A stretch of DNA of 9,372 nt from Parcubacteria group bacterium GW2011_GWA2_45_30 (GTDB taxonomy: Bacteria; Patescibacteriota; Minisyncoccia; Sungbacterales; HO2-52-23): assembly GCA_001001625.1 (NCBI GenBank), contig LCKU01000040.1, positions 1-9,372 on the forward strand, written 5' to 3'. The translations under genes were made by a program, and so were the position numbers. The notes beneath the pieces were generated by a model. That model worked only from the letters and a program-made list of their open reading frames with translations, had not been told where the DNA came from and ran no database searches. Position 1 is the stretch's first letter. The number at the start of each line of letters is the position of its first letter. Of this stretch, positions 1 to 5,010 are shown in pieces.

Positions 1-58
1 AAACCCCAAGTGGTCTCATTTCCGATTTTCAGAATCTTAAGAAGTAAATCAATTTATT

Positions 59-565
59 ATGAACCCAGAATCTATGTTAAAAGGCCGGATGGCCGAGACA
101 TTGTTTGAAGAACTGATGCGCCAATCGGGAAATATTGTGTATCGGTTTGGATATGAGGCGATTGTACAGAATTTGACGCAGCTTGAGGAAAAATTTGATA
201 GATATAGCGAAGTAGGAGAACGTATACGCGCGATTCCGGATTTTATTGTGATTGATAGAAAAGGTAAACCGGATTTTGTGGAGGTTAAATTTCGCTGGAA
301 ACCGGAATTGCACCAAAATGATTATAAAATGCTTGAAGGCATAGAAAAATTTTGGAACGCCAAGGTGGTTTTTGTGAATTGTTGGGTGGCGCCTTACTTC
401 CGGATTGCCGATCCGCCCTATATTGGCGAAAATAAAAAATTAGTAGCACGTCCGCTTTTAGAAGAAAAAGAATGGAAGATTGATAAAAAACTTTATGATG
501 AATATGAGGAATTAGTTCATAAGTATTTAACTCCGACATTAATTCCAGCGCGAAATAAAAATTAA
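59..565 (+). CDS. PD-(D/E)XK nuclease-like protein, small stand-alone
   Basis: A 168-aa soluble protein with the layout of a PD-(D/E)XK (restriction-endonuclease-like) fold. An N-terminal helix carries acidic residues (KGRMAETLFEEL, E13 and E17), P60-D61 sits in IPDFIVID, and E75-V-K77 sits in the following strand (FVEVKFR). This spacing matches the catalytic D...ExK signature, so the active site looks intact. The family is usually annotated as hypothetical, and small members of this kind are frequent in CPR genomes and some archaea; the substrate is unknown. No specificity domain or methyltransferase lies beside it, so a conventional restriction-modification system is not supported. The ATG at 59 has no clear Shine-Dalgarno site. 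The downstream gene is 40 bp away with its own promoter-like sequence. Fold assignment is fairly secure; nuclease activity is inferred. Confidence 0.75.
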   Translation: MNPESMLKGRMAETLFEELMRQSGNIVYRFGYEAIVQNLTQLEEKFDRYSEVGERIRAIPDFIVIDRKGKPDFVEVKFRWKPELHQNDYKMLEGIEKFWNAKVVFVNCWVAPYFRIADPPYIGENKKLVARPLLEEKEWKIDKKLYDEYEELVHKYLTPTLIPARNKN

Positions 566-571
566 CACCTG

Positions 572-599
572 TTGATTCGGAAGAATTTACCTTTAAAAT
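572..599 (+). promoter_or_regulatory. Putative sigma70-type promoter, apparently leaderless
   Basis: TTGATT (572-577) and TAAAAT (594-599) are separated by 16 bp. The predicted transcription start falls at about 605-607, on the ATG of the next gene (606), which would give a leaderless mRNA. No ribosome binding site precedes that ATG. AT-rich sequence makes chance matches possible. Confidence 0.45.
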
Positions 600-605
600 T
601 TTTTT

Positions 606-1481
606 ATGGAGGGAGTAAAGGTAGAACAATTTAAAGAAGAAATCACGACAGAAAATTTTGAGGCGGTTTCCAGGCGTCTTGGCAAGCTTAATTGGGAAGG
701 CAATTATGCGGAGGCGTTGCCGCTGGCGGATCAAGTATTTAAGTTTCGGAGCGAACACGGAGATAGGGATGCCGCATTGGTTAATTATGCCAGCAATTAC
801 TACTCTGCGGCGTCTCGGCTTTGGAAAGAGAAGGGGATGAAAGTCGCAGTTGATGTTGGAAAGCACATGAATACAGCCCTTCGCGCGCTTCAGGAGCGAA
901 TTGAAAAAGAAATGGAAAAACAAGGGGGCAAGAAAGCGGGAATGATTCCGGTCTTATTGAATCGCATGACCTCAAGCGAGCTGGATGTTATGCAAACAGT
1001 ATATAAGCGCGCGGCCGAGATGGCTGACAGCATTCCTCTTATCAAGCCGCTTAGGGAGCTTTTGTTTAAGAAGGAAAAAGATCCCATTCGCGATTTTGAC
1101 GCAGCCGCCTTGCTGGCCATCCGCGCCGGTCTTAAAAAAGTGCGTGAAGAAAAAGAAGCCGGGAAAGCGGTTGCTCCTCATACCGAAATATTTTTGTATT
1201 CCGGAGCGTTTGATATTGCGAAAAGATACGGACACAAAGAAAGTGCCGCCAGGCATGCTGTAAAAGTATTTAAGCTGGCCGAGAAGTATCCATGGCCTCC
1301 GGAAAATGTCTCTTCGGAAGACGTTCTTAAAAAAATGAGCGAATATGGACAAGCCGCTCGCATTGCACGACATATTCGGGATGTCGCGCGCAAGATTGAA
1401 AATACCGCCAAGGATCAAGAATTCGGAAGAAAGGCAGAGGTATACGCTGTTCGCATTCCCGACCAAAAAGCTAAACTATAA
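606..1481 (+). CDS. Hypothetical all-helical cytoplasmic protein
   Basis: A 291-aa protein I do not recognise. It has no signal peptide or membrane segment and reads as almost continuous amphipathic helix rich in Ala, Lys, Glu and Arg. Segments such as LNWEGNYAEALPLADQVFKF (about residues 27-46) and the helix pair around FDIAKRYGHKESAARHAVK resemble tetratricopeptide or other alpha-solenoid repeats, but no clean 34-residue periodicity is visible by eye, so this is only a structural guess. The ATG at 606 directly follows a promoter-like -10 and has no upstream Shine-Dalgarno site; a GGAGGG run lies inside the first codons, but no better in-frame start follows it. The gene ends 106 bp before the winged-helix regulator gene. 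Coding is supported by its length and consistent protein character. The function is unknown; a scaffold or protein-binding role is possible. Confidence 0.7.
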   Translation: MEGVKVEQFKEEITTENFEAVSRRLGKLNWEGNYAEALPLADQVFKFRSEHGDRDAALVNYASNYYSAASRLWKEKGMKVAVDVGKHMNTALRALQERIEKEMEKQGGKKAGMIPVLLNRMTSSELDVMQTVYKRAAEMADSIPLIKPLRELLFKKEKDPIRDFDAAALLAIRAGLKKVREEKEAGKAVAPHTEIFLYSGAFDIAKRYGHKESAARHAVKVFKLAEKYPWPPENVSSEDVLKKMSEYGQAARIARHIRDVARKIENTAKDQEFGRKAEVYAVRIPDQKAKL

Positions 1482-1518
1482 ATAAATTTTCTCTAGGAAA
1501 TTGAGGTCATCCCGTAAA

Positions 1519-1524
1519 TATAAT
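1519..1524 (+). promoter_or_regulatory. -10 element of the regulator gene promoter
   Basis: A perfect TATAAT lies at 1519-1524 in a non-coding gap, with no convincing -35 at 16-18 bp. The expected start is near 1531, inside the left arm of the dyad at 1526-1576. A protein bound to the dyad would therefore block transcription, which fits repression of the winged-helix gene by its own product. Confidence 0.45.
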
Positions 1525-1525
1525 T

Positions 1526-1576
1526 ACAACACATCTACAACATCCTTACAAACTTGAGAATGTTGGTATGTGGTGT
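1526..1576. promoter_or_regulatory. Imperfect dyad upstream of the regulator gene (putative operator / inverted-repeat copy 1)
   Basis: Two arms of about 20 bp face each other around a centre near 1551. The left arm (1526-1545) contains CACAT and CAACATCC boxes. The right arm (1558-1576) contains GAATGTTG and ATGTG, which read as CAACATTC and CACAT on the other strand. With a one-base gap the arms agree at 15 of 20 columns. The inner part (1539-1571) is repeated in reverse orientation at 1875-1907. The dyad lies between a TATAAT box and the ATG at 1588, as expected for an operator bound by a dimeric winged-helix protein. Confidence 0.6.
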
Positions 1577-1587
1577 AGCATAAGTAG

Positions 1588-1875
1588 ATGGAGAAGGTGA
1601 AGACAGCCGAACAAATGGAGCGTCATCTTAAGGGAATGGCCAATCACTATCGCATTGAGATATTGTTTTTGGTATCCGAACGCGCTGGCGTCACCCTGGA
1701 GGATATAGTTGAAACACTCGGAGCTAACGAGAAAACCATCGGAGAACACACCCGGCGGCTTTACCAAGCGGGGCTCATCAATAAAAAATATCGCGGCAAA
1801 TTCGTGGAGCACGCACTTTCGCCTTATGGCAGGATGTTTGTTAAATTTTTAGAGTCTTTCCGGCGGATAAAATAA
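1588..1875 (+). CDS. ArsR-like winged helix-turn-helix transcriptional regulator
   Basis: A 95-aa protein that is essentially one winged-helix DNA-binding domain. Helix 1 covers about residues 9-31 (MERHLKGMANHYRIEILFLV). The HTH runs from VTLEDIVETLGANEKTIGEHTRRLYQAGLI, and its recognition helix starts near NEKTIGEH. The wing is KKYRGKFVEHALSPYG, followed by a C-terminal helix suited to dimerisation. It resembles ArsR/HTH_20 repressors but has no cysteine, so metal sensing of the ArsR/SmtB kind is unlikely. Imperfect palindromes flank it on both sides (1539-1571 and 1875-1907), consistent with autoregulation and with control of the next gene, which starts about 57 bp downstream. ATG 1588 is the first in-frame start; ATG 1615 would still leave the whole HTH domain. 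The signal or ligand cannot be deduced. Confidence 0.8.
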   Translation: MEKVKTAEQMERHLKGMANHYRIEILFLVSERAGVTLEDIVETLGANEKTIGEHTRRLYQAGLINKKYRGKFVEHALSPYGRMFVKFLESFRRIK

Positions 1876-1907
1876 CATTCTTACATTCTCAAGTTTGTAG
1901 GGATGTT
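1875..1907. repeat. Inverted-repeat copy 2 / putative operator upstream of the DUF559 gene
   Basis: The reverse complement of 1882-1907 matches 1539-1564 at 24 of 26 positions, and the next 7 bp match at 5. The shared core runs from AACATCC through ACAAACTTGA to GAATGT. The copy begins at the last base of the regulator stop codon and is preceded by TAAAAT (1868-1873), a possible -10 for the downstream gene. The copy is itself an imperfect palindrome, with ACATTCTCA and TAGGGATGT arms around a 6-bp centre, so it can also be read as a dimer-binding site. An alternative reading is that it forms the right end of a small inverted-repeat-bounded cassette. Confidence 0.65.
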
Positions 1908-1932
1908 ATGGCGGGGGGAATTTGATGACAAA

Positions 1933-2673
1933 ATGGACAAAGAAGATAAAGAAAAAGAAATGGTGCTGGTGGGAGTGCTTAAACGAAAAAGCGATTTTGA
2001 AATTCTTTGGCAGGAGCGGTGGTATCGTATGCCGGCGGATAAAGCTCCGCGGAGAAAATTCAAGTTTCTGGCTTTTTACGAACCCGCGCGCTTCGGTCCG
2101 GAAGGCAAACAAATCAGGTATTACGCGCAGGTACTCCGTATTGAGTCAAAGAAACGCCGCGAAATACTTCCGAAGGAAATTAAGCATCCATCTGCCGGTA
2201 AAGAGTATCGGAGGGTATGGCTGGGGCGTATTCAAAAACTTGTGCGACCCATCCTAAATATGCCTCCGCGCCGGGTGTCTTTTGGATTTGCTACATTGGA
2301 TCGCCTCAAGACCGCCAGAAATATTCTGGAATTATACAGAGTTTTGCCGACCGAATCAATCATGGAAAGGGCTTTGCGTCGCGTGGGCATTATTGCCATT
2401 CCGCAATATAGAATTTCTCTGGGAGGGAGACGATACTCACTGGATTTTGCGGTTTTCTGCCGGAAGGGTAAAATTGCGGTTGAGTGCGATAACCGCAAAG
2501 CCCATTCCGGACGTCGTCAACTCAAGAAAGATAAGATCAAAAACCGCGCGCTTAAAAGAAACGGGTGGGTTGTGATGCGCTTGCCGGAGCGGGATATCGT
2601 CTCTGATCTGAATAAGTGCATGTCGGGAATTAGGAAAAAGGTTATGAAACTCGGCGGTCAAGGATTATTTTAA
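1933..2673 (+). CDS. DUF559 (Vsr-like PD-(D/E)XK) nuclease-domain protein with N-terminal accessory domain
   Basis: A 246-aa protein when started at ATG 1933. The N-terminal part (about residues 10-130) contains EILWQERWYRMP, FKFLAFYEPARFGPEGK, RYYAQVLRI and KRREILP; I recognise it as the domain that usually precedes DUF559 in this family, probably a nucleic-acid or specificity module of unknown ligand. The C-terminal part (about 142-235) is DUF559/Vsr-like: E145 in SIMERALRR, D171 in SLDFAVF, E184 and D186 in AVECD, H191, D200, then KNRALKRNGWVVMRLPERDI. The putative catalytic acids are present. The open frame extends upstream to ATG 1903, but that codon lies inside the inverted repeat, so 1933 is preferred; ATG 1960 is also possible. 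No membrane segment is visible. Its pairing with the winged-helix gene and the shared palindrome suggests coregulation. Endonuclease activity is inferred. Confidence 0.8.
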   Translation: MDKEDKEKEMVLVGVLKRKSDFEILWQERWYRMPADKAPRRKFKFLAFYEPARFGPEGKQIRYYAQVLRIESKKRREILPKEIKHPSAGKEYRRVWLGRIQKLVRPILNMPPRRVSFGFATLDRLKTARNILELYRVLPTESIMERALRRVGIIAIPQYRISLGGRRYSLDFAVFCRKGKIAVECDNRKAHSGRRQLKKDKIKNRALKRNGWVVMRLPERDIVSDLNKCMSGIRKKVMKLGGQGLF

Positions 2674-2726
2674 AAGTAGCAAAAAAGCATGTTGCATATT
2701 CAGGATAAAATATATTTCAAAGGTCG

Positions 2727-2740
2727 GAATTAATTAATTC
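2727..2740. repeat. 14-bp perfect palindrome in the CDGSH leader
   Basis: GAATTAATTAATTC is identical to its own reverse complement and lies 17 bp upstream of the ATG at 2758. It is followed by an AAGGGA Shine-Dalgarno-like site (2742-2747). It could be an operator, but a palindrome made only of AATT units can arise easily in AT-rich leader sequence. Confidence 0.35.
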
Positions 2741-2757
2741 GAAGGGAAAATATAAAT

Positions 2758-2952
2758 ATGGCTAGAAAAATTATTAAAGAAGCAAAAGCGCCGTTAGAAA
2801 TTAAACCCCAGAAAGATTCCGTCTGGATTTGTATGTGCGGATTATCAAAAAATCAGCCATTTTGCGATGGTTCGCATAAGGCAACGGCAACCGAGGAAAA
2901 CGGCAAAATATATGAATACGACAAGGAGGGACATAGAACGGAGATAGATTGA
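2758..2952 (+). CDS. CDGSH iron-sulfur domain protein
   Basis: A 64-aa protein consisting of one CDGSH-type zinc-finger-like domain, the fold of mitoNEET-type proteins that binds a [2Fe-2S] cluster through three Cys and one His. The signature is complete: C25-x-C27, S30, P34, then F-C36-D-G-S-H40. C25, C27, C36 and H40 are the cluster ligands. Unlike mitoNEET it has no membrane anchor, so it should be soluble in the cytoplasm. Short bacterial members of this family are linked to redox or iron-sulfur handling, but no specific partner is evident here. An AAGGGA site 10 bp before the ATG is one of the clearer ribosome binding sites on the plus strand. It stands alone between the nuclease gene and the envelope gene cluster. 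Confidence 0.93.
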   Translation: MARKIIKEAKAPLEIKPQKDSVWICMCGLSKNQPFCDGSHKATATEENGKIYEYDKEGHRTEID

Positions 2953-3021
2953 CTCTTTTCGGGATAATGCTTTTTGTGGCATAATAAAGGTTGTTAGTAA
3001 AATTTATAGCACACAATCTAT

Positions 3022-3519
3022 ATGAGTTTTTTTTATCATTCTGTCATTGGGGCACTTGTGCCGGAATTAATAAAGAAGGCGCTGGCGGCTCTCAAAAGGA
3101 TATTCAGGCTTCGGGCGATTGACGATGCGACTAAAGCGCGAGTGGCCGTAAAAGAATACCCGCGCTATTACAAAATCGGCTACACGCTTTGGTTGTTTTG
3201 TCTTTTTTCAATTGGGTTTGTCGCATTTGGTTATATTGCTTTTTATCTTCCCGCTACTTCCGTTGATTTCGATTTTAGAAATTATTGGAAATTTATATTT
3301 TTGGGCCTTATCAACATGATCGGCGCCTGGTTTATTATCGGAGCAATATTTGATCAGATTTTTTGGTGGCTGTCTTCGGACAGCTTTAAAGATTATGTGC
3401 GATATCGAAATATTAAAGAGGGTATGGATGTTGATATACCGCTACAGATAAAAACATTGTGGAAAATCGGGATTGGGTATTATATTTTGTTTTCTCCATT
3501 TTTGTATTTTTTGCTTTGA
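3022..3519 (+). CDS. Hypothetical membrane protein with three predicted helices
   Basis: A 165-aa protein not assigned to a family. The first 50 residues are amphipathic and basic (ELIKKALAALKRIFRLR). Three hydrophobic segments follow: about 53-76, 91-117 (ending in an aromatic run FDQIFWWL) and 149-165 at the extreme C terminus. A short loop with VRYRNIKEGMDVDIP lies between helices 2 and 3. By the positive-inside rule the N terminus is probably cytoplasmic. Its TGA stop overlaps the ATG of the next gene by one base (TGATG at 3517-3521), which strongly suggests translational coupling and a shared membrane role. The leader has no clear Shine-Dalgarno site; CATAAT at 2980-2985 could be a -10. 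The function is unknown. Confidence 0.75.
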   Translation: MSFFYHSVIGALVPELIKKALAALKRIFRLRAIDDATKARVAVKEYPRYYKIGYTLWLFCLFSIGFVAFGYIAFYLPATSVDFDFRNYWKFIFLGLINMIGAWFIIGAIFDQIFWWLSSDSFKDYVRYRNIKEGMDVDIPLQIKTLWKIGIGYYILFSPFLYFLL

Positions 3520-3860
3520 TGAGCGCGTATCAAAAAGCAATTGTGGTATGTGGTAGTTTATTTGCGATTGCGGCCGTTGCCACTTTGATTTATTACATAT
3601 ATTTGTTGCCTGCTCCGGCGGGTGATATAATGAAGCAAGAGGCGCTGAAAAAAGTCCAGGCCATGCCAGAAGTTCAGGAATTTATTGCGGAACTTGCGGC
3701 GAACAAAAAGATTGCCTCGTTTAATGTTGAAAACCGGGGCGATTTCTGGAGCGTGCAGGCGTATGAGATAGTCGTACAAAACGGCGAATCGCACACCGCA
3801 ACATTTAATTGGTATCGTGTGGATAAAAAAGCAGGCGTTGTTTTAGAAGAATTTGAGTGA
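3519..3860 (+). CDS. Hypothetical membrane-anchored protein, PepSY-like outer domain possible
   Basis: A 113-aa protein started at ATG 3519, which overlaps the preceding stop codon. The frame is open back to 3459, but that extension would run deep into the upstream gene in another frame and is unlikely. One membrane segment (about residues 6-27, IVVCGSLFAIAAVATLIYYIYLL) is followed by a soluble domain. The end, WSVQAYEIVVQNGESHTATFNWYRVDKKAGVVLEEF, has the alternating strand pattern and the final Y-x-V-D-x-x-x-G-x-V turn seen in PepSY/YpeB-like domains, which often modulate proteases at the cell surface. This domain reading is by eye only. It is probably cotranscribed and coupled with the membrane protein before it, so the two products may form a complex. 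Confidence 0.72.
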   Translation: MSAYQKAIVVCGSLFAIAAVATLIYYIYLLPAPAGDIMKQEALKKVQAMPEVQEFIAELAANKKIASFNVENRGDFWSVQAYEIVVQNGESHTATFNWYRVDKKAGVVLEEFE

Positions 3861-3869
3861 TGATATAAT
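3861..3869 (+). promoter_or_regulatory. Extended -10 promoter, apparently leaderless
   Basis: TGATATAAT is a perfect extended -10 (TGn plus TATAAT at 3864-3869). TTTTAG lies 17 bp upstream as a weak -35. The predicted start is about 3876, only two bases before ATG 3878, and no Shine-Dalgarno site is present, so the transcript would be essentially leaderless. The element overlaps the TGA stop of the previous gene (3858-3860) by nothing but adjacency. Confidence 0.5.
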
Positions 3870-3877
3870 TAATAAAT

Positions 3878-4636
3878 ATGAAAAAACTTTTTGATAAAAT
3901 AAAATCCGTTCTTCGGGTATTTCGAGCCCTTAAGAATTTGTGGAATTCAATAAAATCCGGCATTGCTTTGCTCAAAATGCCGCTTGCGGGATGGGCTTTG
4001 GTCCTGGTTGCGGCTTTTGTTATCTATTCCGTGGTGACTGATTATCAGGCGCTTAGGAAAGCAATTGATTATATGCAAACCGCTTTTTCATCGCCCGGAG
4101 CGCAAGTTGTAGCACCCCCTGGCATCAAGACCTCGGTTACAAAAGATGATCCAGAATGGATGTCGAAATACTGTCACGAGCAGTCAGCCGCTCTCCCGCC
4201 GGCCCCTTTTAAATACATAAAGAAAGATACATACGAAAAAGCAAAAGGTGTTCCAATTCCCCCCCGCTACGTGGCAAACCGAATGCCGAAGGATGCCAAA
4301 GGAAACAAGTCGGATTCCCTGACGTGCGGCATGGTTTATAAGTATGATGAAAAAGAGGCGTTTGCTTCCGTTGGTGTTGCTTATAAATTTAATATAGATG
4401 CTTTCAATGAGTTCTATCAGCGTGCGGATAACATTCATACGAACATTATGGATGCTACTTGGAAAAAAATTTCTCCATTAAGCACGGAAGAGACCGGCAG
4501 GTCATTTTACAGCTATGAAGGTTATCCCCTGCTTTTTACACGCGAAAATCAGGCGCTCAGTACCGTGGATCATGCCGTCATGACGTTTGCGGTTGATTAC
4601 TATGTGCAGTTTACAGTTTTTGAGAAGCCAAAATAA
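3878..4636 (+). CDS. Hypothetical exported protein with N-terminal membrane anchor
   Basis: A 252-aa protein of no family I recognise. The basic N-terminal region (residues 1-33) is amphipathic, a single hydrophobic helix covers about 36-53 (PLAGWALVLVAAFVIYSVV), and the rest should be outside the membrane. The outer part starts with a Pro/Ala/Gly linker (about 72-90) and contains two cysteines, C99 and C150, which could form a disulfide. A compact domain with several aromatic strands ends in VDYYVQFTVFEKP. A promoter with an extended -10 sits directly before the ATG. The next gene begins 14 bp after its stop and also encodes an exported protein, so a surface complex is possible but unproven. 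Confidence 0.75.
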   Translation: MKKLFDKIKSVLRVFRALKNLWNSIKSGIALLKMPLAGWALVLVAAFVIYSVVTDYQALRKAIDYMQTAFSSPGAQVVAPPGIKTSVTKDDPEWMSKYCHEQSAALPPAPFKYIKKDTYEKAKGVPIPPRYVANRMPKDAKGNKSDSLTCGMVYKYDEKEAFASVGVAYKFNIDAFNEFYQRADNIHTNIMDATWKKISPLSTEETGRSFYSYEGYPLLFTRENQALSTVDHAVMTFAVDYYVQFTVFEKPK

Positions 4637-4650
4637 ATAGTCCGATATTT

Positions 4651-5010
4651 ATGAAAAAATTTCTAATTGGCGCAGTCGTCCTAATCATCGCCGTAGTTAT
4701 AAACGTCGTGATTTTGCAAAAAACCTACGCGCAAGATGAAAATGGATACGAACCCCCTAAAAAAGCTTTTGTCCGACTCGCCTGTGCTGTTGCCGCCAAA
4801 ACGGAAGACGGGGTTAAACGCGTAGAATTAAAAGTCAGTACCCACGGGGAAGGGTTTGATACTATAGGAAACTTTCCGCCAACAATGTTGATTTTATTGC
4901 TGAATTTCCAAATTCTCAAGCCGGCTACGATGAATATGTTAAGTGGTATTCCCGAATGGCTGACGGAAAACGAGGCTGCGCTCCTGAAGATTTGCCCGTG
5001 GCGGATGTAA
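4651..5010 (+). CDS. N-terminal fragment of frame-disrupted FecR-like surface protein (signal peptide part)
   Basis: The frame encodes 119 aa. Residues 1-27 are a signal peptide or signal anchor (MKKFLIGAVVLIIAVVINVV, with possible cleavage at TYA/QD). About 45 residues of ordinary soluble protein follow (FVRLACAVAAKTEDGVKRVE), up to GFDTIGNFPP. After roughly nucleotide 4880 this frame becomes a hydrophobic, low-quality peptide (TMLILLLNFQILKP) and stops at 5008-5010. Over the same bases the -1 frame reads as convincing soluble protein (DFIAEFPNSQAGYDEYVKWY) that continues without interruption into the large downstream frame. This gene and 4956-6290 are therefore best understood as one gene of about 545 codons broken by a single-base deletion, sequencing error or recoding event between about 4860 and 4890. 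Confidence 0.7.
   Translation: MKKFLIGAVVLIIAVVINVVILQKTYAQDENGYEPPKKAFVRLACAVAAKTEDGVKRVELKVSTHGEGFDTIGNFPPTMLILLLNFQILKPATMNMLSGIPEWLTENEAALLKICPWRM

Noticed and set aside
285..923. A 212-codon open frame on the minus strand
   Set aside because: It lies antisense across two well-formed plus-strand genes, is rich in Phe, Leu, Arg and Ser as antisense frames often are, and shows no domain.
1501..1506. TTGAGG as the -35 partner of TATAAT at 1519
   Set aside because: The spacer is only 12 bp, too short for a functional sigma70 promoter.
4857..4900. Programmed -1 ribosomal frameshifting in the FecR-like gene
   Set aside because: No X-XXY-YYZ slippery heptamer is visible in the correct phase in this stretch, so deletion or sequencing error is preferred, though recoding is not excluded.
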